64,000 bases of DNA from Earliella scabrosa (lineage: Eukaryota; Basidiomycota; Agaricomycetes; Polyporales; Polyporaceae): the NCBI GenBank assembly GCA_022605405.1, contig JABYQQ010000033.1, forward strand, positions 248,001 to 312,000. The letters run 5' to 3'. The notes beneath the pieces were generated by a model. It worked only from the letters and a program-made list of their open reading frames with translations. It had not been told where the DNA came from and searched no databases. Position 1 is the stretch's first letter. Each line of letters starts with the position of its first letter. Shown one piece after another: positions 45,169 to 57,687 of this stretch. Position numbers and translations under genes: made by a program.

Positions 45169-45785
45169 CTTTGAGGGAGAGAAAAGCAAGGAAAGCGGAG
45201 GACCCGAGCCCAAGTCCGAGGCGGACTGAGATCACTCAAGAGAGCATTTAGTAGTCCTGGCACTACGTAGGAGTTGTTGTTTGAGCTTCACGAAGTGGAC
45301 GCTAAGGCAGTAGGAGGCAGTAGGAGTGTTGTGACGATCTGTCACACAAAGGCGTCACGCGTGACCAAGTGGCAACCGGCAAAGTCGGGCCGGGGCCGGG
45401 CGGGCTGGGAGTCGCAGTGCTCTCATCTCGCTGCCCAAACCTTGAGTCAAACGACGTTCTGAACTCAGTACTCTACAACGCTCGGGATGTATCATTCGCC
45501 GCAGCTCGTCGCTGTTCGCTGTCTGCCACACCCACATGCATCCTCAAGCTTGCAAGGTCCTGACATTTCCAGTTCTGTGTCATGACCACCGAGTGGTTCG
45601 TACTATGCCATGACAACGCCTTGGGCCGCCCTGGGCTTCTATCCAGAACGACTGGCAGGTACGGGCTTGTCGGCGACTATATAACCTGTTGTCCGTCTAC
45701 CCCCGGTCGCCGACTGCCCTGGCTGGCTCTACCGCATCGCGCACACTCTCTTTCCGCGTCTGGAACTTGTCCGGCGTAGACCGCC
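45169..45785. other. Intergenic with TATA box at 45678-45684
   Basis: No gene is seen. TATATAA at 45678-45684 lies 101 nt before the ATG of the membrane protein that follows and is its likely TATA box. Confidence 0.45.
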
Positions 45786-46619
45786 ATGGGCCCTCTGCAG
45801 AACATCGTTCGTCTCCCCCTGTACATTATACTTGTAAGTTTTTACATAGCGTGCTGCGAGACCATACGCTCATCGGTTCTATTGTAGTGGGTCTTCTCTG
45901 CGTTGTTGTTTATCCTCACATGTGTACGCCTCAACTACACCTTGCATTTGCCCCCCGGCGATCCTCTCAACGGCGGTAGACACTTCTATGGTACGTCTGT
46001 CACGGATGTTGGTATTTCCTTGCCCTTGGCCGACTCTGCTGGCAAGATCCCGTCGTGGCAGAACTCCTCGTCTGCTCTATCCTGGCCCTCGGGTCCATCC
46101 CTCTCGTGTCAGTCACACCCTTCTCTTCATGCTCTCAACCGCGACTGAGTGTGACTCGCGTAGGATGCACTGGGTACCTCCCATATACTTCCAGACATCG
46201 TCTTCCTCAAACAATCTCCTGGAACTAATCGCCCTCGCCGTACTATGGCTCCTCTGGCTCATCGGGTGCTGCATCTCCACGGTACGTCCTCTCTATCTCA
46301 CCCCGCCTCTCCCCGCAAGCATCGCACCCCCGGCCTTTTTCCCCATCCTCGCCGTGACTGCAACCCCGAGGGACCTGTCGCTCACTCTCACTTCTCCTTA
46401 CAGAGCATCTGGCCCGACCTCAACTTCTGCTACCAATTCGAACCCTGCCGCATCCTAACCGCCATGATGGCATTCGCCTGGCTCGGCTGGACGGCCCTCG
46501 TCGGCCTCAACATCGTCGCCATCCTCAACGTCGTCCAGAAGGCCCGTCCCTCGCGCTCGCCCATGATGGTGGAGTGGGCGGCGGACTCGAACTTCTCTCG
46601 CTCTCGCGCAACTGTATGA
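45786..46619 (+). CDS. Four-helix membrane protein, MARVEL-like
   Basis: Five exons (45786-45833, 45888-45990, 46047-46107, 46164-46281, 46404-46619) give 181 aa. Four hydrophobic segments can be seen: about residues 10-28 (LYIILWVFSALLFILTCV), 51-70 (VVAELLVCSILALGSIPLV), 86-105 (LLELIALAVLWLLWLIGCC) and 128-150 (AMMAFAWLGWTALVGLNIVA). Length, topology and the cysteines in the second extramembrane loop (CYQFEPC) fit the MARVEL-domain proteins common in basidiomycetes, which sit in plasma or vesicle membranes. No enzymatic motif. The assignment to MARVEL rests on architecture only. Confidence 0.75.
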
Positions 46620-47087
46620 TCATGGACGTCTGCTACGGATCGCATACCCCGGGCTCGGATGGACCGTGTCGCATCATCACTCGGACTTGCTTCGCAACGT
46701 GTTTCGCTAGATCCGCTCTTACAGGCCGACGTGTAATACATGTGCTGTATCACGGCTCAGTTGTATACTTCAGCACTCACACGATCTGTTTCCCCTCGTT
46801 GAGAGTCGCCGTCTTGGAAGCATGGAGACCAGAAGTGATCTCGGCCGAGCTGCCCGGACGCGTCAAGTCACGCAATCCGCGTGACGTCTTCTGTCACGCG
46901 CCAGACACATCGATTCGTCTCGAGTCGTGTACAGGGCCATGATACCACGGTGTTTGCAAGGTATATGCGCTTTTGGACTCTCTCAGTGCGAGCGGTGTAA
47001 GTCTTCGTATATACACGCGCTTGCTTGAATCAACGATGGGAGACCCCTCCAAAGTACTTACCATCCTCCTCGGATGCTCACTGGCAG

Positions 47088-47380
47088 GTGAGTGGACTGT
47101 GGCAACATGATCGTGCTCAAGTTTCACCTTTCGGTCGCACTGCATGGATCGTCCGAGACTGAACATTGATGTCCTTCTCATGATAAATCGGTCATGGCCG
47201 CGTCCTCTGCTAATCTTATAACGCAATCGCACACTGGCAGCACCCTACACCGTGACGGGGTGCGCGCGAAGAAGAGAGAGATCAACATCAGCAAAGACGA
47301 CCGTTCCTTCTGTTCACGAGCGCGTACGAGGGGAAGCGCTGCCGATACCTCCACTCCCTCGGATCTCGGTGCTCCTCAAC
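47088..47380 (+). pseudogene. Head fragment of an F-box-like gene
   Basis: Starts with the family's 5'-UTR intron donor (GTGAGTGG at 47088), then ATG GAT CGT CCG at 47144 giving MDRPRLNIDVLLMI. An eight-base insertion (AATCGGTC) then shifts the frame. Beyond it MAASSANLITQSH, DGVRAKKREINIS and, after another shift, YEGKRCRYLHSL all match copy 2 in order (MAASSADLKTQSR, RDIEIREDTK, EEGKRYQYLHSL). The copy ends just before the GH3 stop codon on the other strand. Only about the first 90 codons survive, so it is a relic. Confidence 0.8.
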
Positions 47381-47396
47381 AAACGTCCCACAGAAC

Positions 47397-50300
47397 TCAT
47401 TGGACCGTCAAGGTCGTGCTGAGGAACGTTTGGTCGCTCGTCCCGATCTTGATCGCGAATTTGCCTGGCTCGACGACGAACTTGTTGTTGAGGCTCCACA
47501 GTGCGAGTTGCGTGGAGTTCACGCGGATGGAGACCTCCTTCGACTCGCCGGGCCTAGAAACAAGCAAGGAACGTTAGGTCTCATGCCAGGCACGTTAGCC
47601 AGTACAAGAGAGGAGACGCACGCAAGGTTGACCTTCTGGAACCCGACGAGCTCCTGGTTGGGGGTGACAACAGAGCTGACGAGATCTGTCATGTAGACCT
47701 ACATGCCCATATGATACCATGATGAGAGCCACTTCTAAGTTCCGTTTGAAACTCGGACGTACCTGCACGACTTCCTTGCCTTCTTTCTCGCCCGTGTTGT
47801 GCACGGTCACAGAGACGCTGAAGTCCTCGTCGGATCTGATGGTTGACTTAGAGAGCTTCAGATCGGTGCTGTCAAGACTCTTCAGCAGAACGCCTCGGAA
47901 ATGGGAAGGGACTGGACGGACTAGTTGAACGTCGTGTAGCTCAGGCCGTGCCCGAAGCTCCATAAGGGGACCGGGCTGTCAAGGACGTACTGAGAGCATA
48001 CGACAGCATCAGATTCTGGTCGAGCATGTCAGACGTTCAACAAGGGACGGACCTGATGGCCGAACTTGAGGCTTCCATCGTCGAGCTCCTGCCCTGCGTC
48101 GACGAACCGCGCGCCCTTGAGGTAGTTATAGAAGACGGGCGTGGTCCCGACGCTTCGCGGGAACGACACCGGCAGCTTCCCTGCGTCCACCCATCGTGGT
48201 GTCAAGTACAGTACGACGACAATCAGATGCGAAACCCGGCAGCAGTGATTAGTTGAGGAAGGTGTCGACCATGATGGATGGTAGAGGAACGCACCTGAGG
48301 GGTTGACGTCTCCGAAGATCACTTCAGCGAGCGCGAGACCGCCGAGCTCGCCAGGGTAAAACTGCTGCACGACCGCATCTGCGTCTGGTATCCCCGAACC
48401 GCCGCGGGAGCACGGTTCCGAAACAACAGCGAGCGAGCGAACACGACGACGGATGAGCGCGACCGTCAATCAACGGCACATCGACCACTCACGTGCTTGG
48501 ATCCAAGGCTCCGCGACAGGCTTCCCGCTGACGAGGACGACGATCGTCGGCTTCCCGGCAGCCTGGACGGCCTGTACGAGCTGCAGCTGGGCGCCGACGA
48601 GGCCGAGATCGGACAGATCGACGTGCTCGCCTGTCGTCGCGTTCGTGCCCGGCGTCCAGAGGAGCGTTTGGTCGAGGGACCAGGTGCCGACCATGACGAT
48701 CGCAGCGTCGGCGGACTTGGCGGCCTCGACGGCAGCGGGGATGCCGGATGGGTCGTTGGACCAGAGCTTGGAGCCTTCGGCGTACTTGATCTCGATGGAG
48801 GTGTTGGAGAGGTGTTGGGTGAAGCCGGCTAGTGGGGAGATGCCGTTGTTCGTCGCGTTGAAGAAGACGTAGTCGCCGAACTGATGCATGGGAAGGTTAG
48901 CGTGTAGGAGAACCAAGAGAGGAGTATGGGACAGGGCGCACCGAGACGCGGTCGACATGAGGACCAATGAGCGCGATTGAGCCGATGGACTTGCTGAGCG
49001 GGAGGACCTTGTTCCTGTTTTCGAGGAGTACGATGGACTCTTGTTCCATCGTGTGTAGCAGCTCGCGCGTTTCGGGCGTCCTGAGAGTTGACTGATAGTC
49101 CTCATACGGATAGGGGTCTGCAGACATCAGATCAGTTGTCGATACTCAGACGAGACAAGGTAGCATGCGACGTACTTTCAAACAAGCCAAGGGCGAACTT
49201 TGTACGCAGCATCGCCTTGACGGTCTCGTCTACGAACTTGATGTCGACAGTTCCGGCTTTGACTTGGTCTGGGACACCAGATCGTGAACATTGAATATGG
49301 TCTCTTCGCTGCGAGGACAAACTTACCAGGCAGGGTGAGAAAGGTGTATGTACCCCCTCCCATCTCACCGCTCAACCCGTTCTCGAGCGTGATTTTTGCA
49401 GCGCACTCGCGGCTGTCGCATGTGCCGTGCTGGTTGATGAGCAAGTCGACTGAGCCAGCATCGGTGACTACCCAGTACTTGTATCCCCACTCGTCGCGGA
49501 GCTAGACGAACAGCCGCGTCAGCGTACTTCACAGGTGCTATGGCATACTGACGTACAATCTCGGTGAGTAGATCTAATGTGCGATCATACGTAAGCGCGT
49601 TGGTACAGAACTCAAGAGCGACGTACGTGTGTTCGCAATCGCAGGAATCCCATCGTAGCTCGAGTATGCCGTCATGATCGACAGACTCTCCATGCATGCA
49701 CGGTTGAATGGTTTCAGGTACGTAGAGCGCAGCTCCCGCTCACCCCCGCTGACCTGCGCGGTGTTTCTGAAAGCACCCGTCAGCATGCATCAAGCGCCTT
49801 CGAGACGCGAGACTCACAGACCGCCCTGGGGGCTTCCGAACGCGGCGAAGTGCTTGCACGTCGCGGCAATGCGAGCGACCGCGGAGGAGCTCGCGTTCCG
49901 TCGGCGCCCAGACTGGAGGCCGGTCACATATGCGAGGCCCATCTCGCCCGTCCTGACGGCAAGTCAATGGGCTACCCGCGATCACTCACGCACAGGACCT
50001 ACAGGAACGGATCCTCGCCAAAGTTTTCCTCGACACGACCCCACCTGAGCTCGCGAGACAGGTCGAGGACTGGTGCGAAGACGTGAGTTATGCCGAGACC
50101 CTCCGCCTCGTCTGCAATTGTCGCTGCAGCCGCTCTGAGCAGATCCGTGTTGAAGGACGCCGCGAGGCCTATAGGAGATGGCCAGATCGTGCCGTTGTTG
50201 GTGAAGCCGTGCAGACCTGGGAAAGGACAGTCGTGAGCATGCGCGGAATAAGGCATCGGAATGGAGGACCAAAGACGAACCTTCGGACTGGATGAGGGCA

Positions 50301-50844
50301 GGGATTCCGAGCGTTGTGTTCTCCATGAGGTACCGCTGCCCGACGGTCACCCCGAACACGAACTTGTCCCAAGGAGTCGCGTATCCGCCCCATATGGAAC
50401 CGGCTTTGAGACGCATCATCTCTTCCTGCTCACTCATGAGTAGCATATTCTTCGCATGGTCAAGAGACGTACCAGCCCGGTCTGGTTGAATGTGAGGGTG
50501 TTGTCGAGCGGGTCTCTGAAGTCCATCCACCCGTTCATATCGCCTTGAATCCTGTCAATGCACAATAACTTAGCAGTAAGCGTCCAGTCGACCGGTATGG
50601 ATGATGGATGCGCGTACAACTGTGCGACTTTCTCTTCCAGCGTCATTCGGGGGAGGAGGTCGTTCACTCTGTCCTCGATTGACGCGTTCGCATCCTTGTA
50701 TATCGGCAGAGACCCGTCCTTGTTCGTCGCGCGAGCATGGAGCGGGAAGTGGAGGTCGTCTCTGACTTCGTAGTGAGCAGGGGAAGCCCACGTGGCGGAT
50801 GCCAACGAGAAGAGAGGCAAAAATGTGAGAGACCGGAGGCGCAT
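47397..50844 (-). CDS. Secreted glycoside hydrolase family 3 beta-glycosidase
   Basis: Exo-acting retaining glycosidase, probably beta-glucosidase or a related activity on plant or fungal glucans. The start MRLRSLTFLPLFSLASATWA is a signal peptide. First exons: 50844-50618, 50551-50473, 50425-50281, 50216-50003; many further short exons (about 17 in total) read in order through the whole family. GH3 blocks seen: KVAQLIQGDMNGW across intron 1; LHGFTNNGTIWPSPIGLAASF; FAPVLDLSRELRWGRVEENF; CKHFAAFGSPQGG; GGERELRSTYLKPFNRAC; the nucleophile Asp in WVVTDAGSV. The second domain (VGTWSLDQTLLWTPGTN, FYPGELGGLALAEVIFG) and a C-terminal fibronectin-III-like domain (FSVSVTVHNTGEKEGKEVVQ) follow. It ends at SPLTLTVQ-like STTLTVQ and TGA. 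No break was found in the exons I followed. Confidence 0.88.
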
Positions 50845-52454
50845 GGTGGAGGTTTGCGTCACTGGTGCACCGTAGAGCCGTGTGCAAGCCTGATGCTGCA
50901 CACCCTCAGAGATTGGTGTTCGTGAGTCGTTCACTGGACGCTCTTATAGCGCGGAAGAAACATGTCAATTACGTACAGCTCGAAGATATGTAGAAGGGGA
51001 CCCAGAGGTCAGTTGACATACCACGGAGAATAGTCATGATCAAGTGGTCCGGGCCGCGATGATTTGCGTTATGGGCGGTATAGAGCTCTTGCAGCCAGGC
51101 TGGACGACCGGGTCCGCTTGCAGTGCGCTGGTAATCCTACCCGAAGTTCTCCCGGAAGAGAACGTCTTTAGGAATGGTGATGGCGGACAGGAAGTACTTG
51201 AGACCATTTGGCATGTGCAAACTAGCGCAAGGACACATGGAAGCCTGATGCAAGTGGGAGTGCTGTTAGATACTGGGGACACGCTTCATGAGAGCGTGCT
51301 GGAAGTTGGGATGCCTGGCCAGGGCGACAACTTTGCGGGATACAACCTGGCAGTGAGTCTGAAGATGCAGCGATTTGGAACTGTACAACGTCCAGGGCAT
51401 CCACAATTGAAGAAGCATGGTCGGGAGCCCCTCACTTTGAGAAGTATTCCAACGGTTGCAACTTGTGTTGTTCTACTAGAGTCTAGGTGGCCCCTGCCAG
51501 TGGGTCAGGGGACACCGTGGTGAAGTACTTACTGCGTCAGAGGCTTTCAGTACACTTGTCACTCCCCCTCAGGTTGTCCTCGTGGTGCAGTGTAGGCTGC
51601 ATGTCAGAGCCTGGATCAGCGTCCCGGTTGAGGTTGGCAGTCAAGAGTGCGGTGGGAGGAGAAGTTGTCGCGGTTGACTTGAGCCGTCGGACCCATCGGC
51701 CCGAACGAAGCACGATCAGTCACGCTGGGTCACGTCGCGACTGTGACCAACATTAGACGTCTGTCTGTGTCTGGATGCCAGATTGACTGGTATAAGTACT
51801 TGGCTTCATACATGCCACTGCCAGGACGCAGAAGCGCGGCTGTTCAGCGGTCTTACTTGAATGTAGTCTTGAATTTGGACGTAGTACCATCGCTACGACT
51901 CACCGTCCACTACCCCGGCCCCCACTGGGGCGAGTCGTCCAGACCGCTGCGGGGATTGCAGCCATCCTTATACTTGGAACCATCTCAGAGATGACATCCC
52001 AGGTACTTGGACGACCATAGATCATATGAGAAGACTACGCAGTTGAACACGAGTGATACCAGCTGACCTTGCTAGCAACTTATGATGACGTCATCGGTTC
52101 ACGAGGTCAGTGTAAAATAATTCAAAGCACTGTACTCTGCAGTTCAAACTTCAACTTCTCTCGTTCACAGTTGGCAAGTGGCTCATCGGGTCTATCTCCA
52201 TGCATCATTTACAGTATTTGTAACAGGGTCCCAGCTTGCGAAACACTGGATGGCAGTACCAGACTCGTCACTCAGCGAAGTTACGACATCGAAGGCCACG
52301 TGGACGCCAGCCCCGGGAGATTTGGGGTAAGAGCGTTAGTTAGAGTTAGCCGACCTCCATCATCAACAGGCTGGCAAGTATTTAGACTAGGTCTTCATCT
52401 TGAAGTTCTTCCCCTCCCTCCCCATGATCCAGTGAGGATACGGCGATAAGTACA
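50845..52454. other. Intergenic between divergent glycosidases
   Basis: About 1.6 kb separating the GH3 gene (minus) from the GH92 gene (plus). An open frame of about 155 codons from an ATG at 51059 to 51523 (plus) matches nothing I know. No other feature is seen. Confidence 0.4.
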
Positions 52455-55400
52455 ATGATTCGCCTTCCTTGGCTCGTTCAACTCGCTTTCTTTCTTGTCA
52501 CGACCAATGCGCGACAACGCGCACCTCCTACGTTCTCCAAGCCTGCCAGCAGCGCAGTCGACTATGTGAACCCGTGAGCAGCGCTACTCCCGTTTGTCTT
52601 TGCGAGGTCGACTCACTGACATGGCTCAGATTCATTGGCAACGGCGGAGACTCGCCCAATGGATCGGGAGGCATGATCCCGTCGACGGCGCCTCCATTTG
52701 CCATGACACGCTGGACGGCGCAGACTCGTCAGAACTACGTGTCAATGACACCTTACAACTACACCGACACGACCATTCACGGCTTCCAGGGCACTCATCA
52801 GCCGGCGATCTGGATGGGCGAAAGCGGACCAGCTATCATCGCCGTTGGTGCTGGCCAAGTCCAACCAGTCTTCGAGAACCGCGGGATGAGCTTCACGCGC
52901 GAGAACGAGATCGCGACTGCGAGCTACTACTCTGTCCTCATGGACGCAATCGAGGGCGGTACGATCCATGCTGAACAGTCTGCAAGTAAGGACTACTAGT
53001 TCCTAGCTCGTCTCTTCTCGGCTGATGATGACGTACCGCAGCATCGCGCGTCGGCCACCTCCGCTTCACCTTCCAGGACACCGGCGCACCATGGGTGCTC
53101 GTCGAGGCAACACGCGCGTCCGTCATGGGCTCCGACGACCCGACGAACGTCACGTACCCGCACGGCACGATCGCCATCGACCCCGCCCGCCGCGAGATCA
53201 CAGGGCGCAACCCGGAGCGGCAGGACTTCATCATCGGCCCGAGCCCCGCCCCGAGCTTCGCGGGCTACTTCTGCGCGCGGTTCGACGTCCCGTTTGCTGA
53301 TTTTGGTACGGCGCAAAACGGGACGATCGACGAGGGCGCGAGCGAGGGCGAGGGCGCGCTGCTGTCAGGCTTTGCGCGCTTCGCGGAGGGGACGAAGGTC
53401 GTGAACGTGCGCGTGGGCGTGTCGTTCATCTCGGTCGAGCAGGCGTGCAAGAACGTGGACAACGAAGTCCCGGATGGGACGACGCTGGAACAGACTGCGG
53501 AGAAGACGCGCGCGGAGTGGGCAGAGAAGTTGGATCGCATTGAGGTGGAAGGCGCGACTGAGGAGCAGAACGTGATCTTCTACACGGCGGTGTTCCATAC
53601 GCTGCAGGTGAGGACTTGGATGTCTCCTCGGGTACCGCAGATCTACTGACAACCCTATCTCAGTATCCATATGAGCAGAGCGAGGACGGCAAGTACTACT
53701 CTGGATATGACGACACCGTCCACGAGGGCGAGTCATACACTGGCTACTCGATCTGGGTGAGTCGCTAGTTCTGAGGTTCGAATAGCTTACTGACATGCGT
53801 TCAGGATACGTTCCGCGCTGAGTGGGCGTGGCAAATTCTCCTTGCTCCCGAACGTATCCCTGGGATGGTCACGAGCATGCTGCAGGACTATCGCGAAGTG
53901 AGTCTCCGCTTCTGTCGCTTCTACGAGACGGACTGACCTCTGGGACAGGGTGGTTGGTTGCCGATGTGGAAGAACATTGTTGGTGAGTTTGTCGAAATCT
54001 GTATGGATGAGATCGAGCTTGTTGACCACTTCTTGCAGAGACGAACATCATGGTAGACGACATCATTGGGGGGAGTATCAGTAGTGTTCATTGACTGACT
54101 GCTGCCCCACAGGTTGGGACCCATGCGGACTCTCTTGTCGCCGAAGCGGTCGTGAAGGGTATCCGCGACTTCGACCTCGAGACCGCCTGGGAGGCCGTTT
54201 TGAAGGATGCCACCGTACCTCCTGATAATGACTGGAACACGTCGTGAGTGGCCCAATCCCGTGTGTATATGTATAACCCGTTGCTCACCTCCCGAACCCC
54301 TCAGGTACTATGACCGCGAACAAGTACGTCTACCGCCCTGGTACCAATGTCAGGCAGCGCTAAATGGTCCTAATCTCAGAACGTTGGCTATGAAGTCCGA
54401 GCAGGCCTCTCCTCAGTGTATGCCACGCACGGCTGGGTCGCATCGGACATCCACTCTGAAGCGGCCTCGCGAACGCTCGACTACGCATGTATGTCCCTCC
54501 CACTCCACCTCTACCCTCCGCGTCTCATAGCCCCCATCCAGACGACGACTACGCCGCCTCAGTGCTGGCCGCGACTCTCTCCAAGGATGACTGGGCGACC
54601 AAGCTGCGCGAGCGCGCCTTCGCCGCCCCGTTCAGCATCTTCAACAACGAGACCGGCTTCATGGAGGCGCGCAATGCGGACGGGTCGTGGGCTGGCCAGG
54701 ACGCGGGCTGGACGGAGGGCGACATGTGGGCGTACACGTTCGACGTCGTGCATGACGTGCCGGAGCTGATCCGACGGCGGGGCGGGAACGCGTCGTTTGT
54801 CGAGTTCTTGGACGAGCACTTCAACGGGGGGCATAACGATCATACGAACGAGGTGGGCGGAATCGTCGCCGGTATACATGCGCGGGACTTACTTTGTGCG
54901 CGAACAGCCATCGCACCACATCCCGTACTACTACTCCCTCGCGGGCGCGGCGACCAAGTCGCAGGAGCTGATTCGCGAGATCGCGGAGGTCAACTACAAC
55001 ACGTCTGCGAACGGGCTCTCTGGGGTGCGTGGTCCAGCTTTGCGTCTCGTGCTGTTCGTTGACGAAAGGTCGCAGAACGAGGATTGTGGCCAGATGAGCG
55101 CATGGTACATCTTCAGCGCGCTCGGGTTCTACCCCGTCGACCCCGTGTCTGCGGAGTATGTCATCGGAACGTGAGTGTCACATAGGTCTCTTGTATGGAA
55201 TCGCTCATCGTCATCGGGTTCGCCTAGACCGTTCTTCGACAAGGTCACGCTGCACCTCCCCGGCGCGAAACATCCTCTGGTGATCAGCTCCAAGGGTGCC
55301 CCGCACAAGCCGTACATCAAGAGCGTGTCTGTGAACGGGAAGAAGGTCCGCTCGCCCGTGATCACCCACGCCGACATTGCGGCCGGAGGACATTTGAAGT

Positions 55401-55549
55401 TCGAGATGAGCGACAAGCCGCAGGCATGGTCGTCGAGTACCTTGGTAAGTAGTGTTTCACGTTGGGGCTGTGGTATGACTTGGGATTGAATCTCGGTGTG
55501 CGCTTTGTAGATGAGTGAAGACAAGAGGTATGAGCATGTTGAGCTGTAA
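52455..55549 (+). CDS. Secreted GH92 exo-alpha-mannosidase
   Basis: Calcium-dependent inverting exo-mannosidase, typically alpha-1,2, acting on mannoproteins and N-glycans. Fifteen exons (52455-52573, 52630-52985, 53042-53607, 53664-53756, 53805-53897, 53949-53982, 54039-54052, 54113-54243, 54305-54323, 54380-54488, 54542-54852, 54908-55024, 55076-55170, 55228-55444, 55511-55549) give 770 aa. Signal peptide at residues 1-19 (MIRLPWLVQLAFFLVTTNA). Family signatures: VDYVNPFIGNGGD at the N-terminus; GFQGTHQPAIWMG; YSGYDDTVHEGESYTGYSIW; DYREGGWLPMW; GGHNDHTNEPSHHIPYYYSL; NEDCGQMSAWYIFSALGFYP. Two exons are very short (14 and 19 nt). Divergent from the GH3 gene, so both may serve extracellular polysaccharide turnover. 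Confidence 0.93.
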
Positions 55550-56147
55550 CGCGTCAATGACTATTCCGTTCTGACTTGCGCGACGCCTGGATGGCTGTTG
55601 GCCGTCGTACATTCCAAAGTGCTTGATGGTAGGTGAATTGACTCGGAAGTGCTGAATACTTACGCCTCGGAGTTGGTGGAAATTGGGGTGCAGGAAGTCG
55701 GAGTGTACCAGACCTAGTAGTAGTATACTCTTGTAGTGCCGCCAGTGATCCTGATGCTTGGAACTGCAGTGTATTGTCACGCTCACTCGTGGACACTGGG
55801 GGAAAGCGGGAGTTATCGGAGTTGATGCATTTGCGCGGAGCCGCAATCAGTGACGTGTCGCGTTTGGTCGCGTTCGTCACAGGCGCGTTCGTCACACTAC
55901 CCCGCAAGGCTTTCAGCCACCACCACCACCACCTACTACTCCACCAGCTATCTTCCACCCACGTCTCCTTCACCACCATCTCTTGAGGCTCTGCTTCACA
56001 TACTCTTTACGTCGGTCTGCCCTACGTGCTCTTCCAGCGGGCGAAATACCCAGGGTGAAGTTCTCAAACCATCCGATTGCTCTAAACCAGTCTACTCCTC
56101 TTCAACACCACCGCCACTATCCTTTACACCCGAGCGCAATAACGACG
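55550..56147. other. Intergenic with CAC microsatellite (55917-55936)
   Basis: Region between the GH92 gene and the low-complexity protein. It contains a short CCACCACCACCACCACC run within a pyrimidine-rich leader. No gene is seen. Confidence 0.5.
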
Positions 56148-57687
56148 ATGGAAATTCCCGCGGATATCATGGTTCTGAATTCATTCGCATCCGACTCCGC
56201 CGACAACTCGGTGACTGTCCGCCCGCCCAAACGACCCGCATCTCAGCTCACTGGTCGGGCTCAAGCGAGACTGATAAGACAGAAGATGTTCGAACAAGAG
56301 CAGGAGGCGGAAGATAGAGAGGCTCTAGGGATGACTGCCGTACGTATTTTCTTTCGGCCTCCGTTGGGTTGTAACCATCCCTGTCTCTTGTCCGCCCGGT
56401 TTGGTTGAAAACCAACCTCTACACGTCTTCGTCTCCCGAATGAGCTAACGGGTTCTGCAGGAAGAGTTCAACATATTGCAGGCCTCCGTTGCCTCCGTTA
56501 AGGCGGAATTCTCGGATCTGGATGGTCTCTCGTGGGACACGCCGTTAGCTCAGCAGGTTCTGCTAAGCTGGGTACGTGCACCACCTCAGTTCTTCCCCTC
56601 GCCAGCCCTAACGGATTGTCTGTGCTTGATGTAGCATGCAAAACAAGCTATTCGCAAACACCTACCATGCCATAGCCCGGGTGGTCTGCGCGCTCGAGCC
56701 TCGCCGTCGCGTCCGTCTCTCTCTTCCTTGGTCGCGTCAAACACCAACGCATCTGAGGGTCATCTCCCGTCGATCGTCTCCACAGCCTCTGAGAATGGTG
56801 GCGACCCCTTTGACGAGGATCCTGGTCGCATGCGTCCGACCACACCCCTCCCTCCTGATCGAGACGACGAAGAGGACGAGGATTGCGAGCGCACTCCGCT
56901 TCCGTCGCTCTTCCAACCGTCCAACGACAGCGACCGTACACCGGGCCCTCCTGCCCCGCACGACGAGCACGAGGCGGATGACGACTTGGAGGGCGGCTCG
57001 GAACCCCCGACTCCAGTGCCCACTCGCCCAGGAATGACCAAGTCTCACTCTGCGCCCGCCGCGCCCCTTCCTGCAGCGTTCACTCTGGAGCGCTCAAGCT
57101 CACGCATCAACTCCCCGTCTCGCCCCTCGCGGACCACGCGTCCTGTTAAGAGTCTGCCGACCAGTCGCCTCCCGAAGCCAAAGCCGATGATTCGGAGCAA
57201 GTCGTCCTCTGCGAAAATGAGCTCGTCGCTGACTGCTCCAGTGTTTACCTTCCCCAACGGTTCCTCGGCGACAACACGTTCGACATCTACTGCTACCACG
57301 CTCGCCGAGTCATCCCCGCCGCGGACTAAGAAGCTCGTCTTTGCCAACTCTCTGAAGATGAACGCAAAATCCGGGGCTCGTTCGACATCAGCACGTTCCT
57401 CTGCTTCTACGAGTACAACCAAGCGCGACGTACCAGCTGAACCTGTGTTCTCGGCACCCGGACCCTCCTCGCGCCGCCCGATGCTGGCGAAGGGAGTGAA
57501 GGAGCCAAAGTCAACCGAGGGCAAGGAGGGTTCAGACGCTCGAGTGGGTGCGATCGTGGCGCCTCCTCCGTCTTCTGCGACAGCTTCTGAGGAATGTTCA
57601 TCGCCTCCGTCCACTGGCGGTGTCGATGTCCATACGGCAGAGATGACACCTGACGAGGGCCAGGTGGACCAAGTTCTCGAGCCCTGA
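56148..57687 (+). CDS. Low-complexity Ser/Pro-rich protein of unknown function
   Basis: Exons 56148-56339, 56461-56571 and 56635-57687 give 451 aa. The N-terminal 110 residues look structured: a basic/acidic helical stretch (RAQARLIRQKMFEQEQEAED) followed by EEFNILQASVASVKAEFSDL. The remainder is disordered: Ser, Pro, Thr and Asp/Glu-rich (DRDDEEDEDCERTPLP), with several basic SP/TP-flanked segments (SRLPKPKPMIRSKSSSAK) that could be phosphorylation targets. I do not recognise the family. The first ATG after the pyrimidine-rich leader was taken as start; clean splice sites and frame conservation over three exons argue it is real. Confidence 0.65.
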
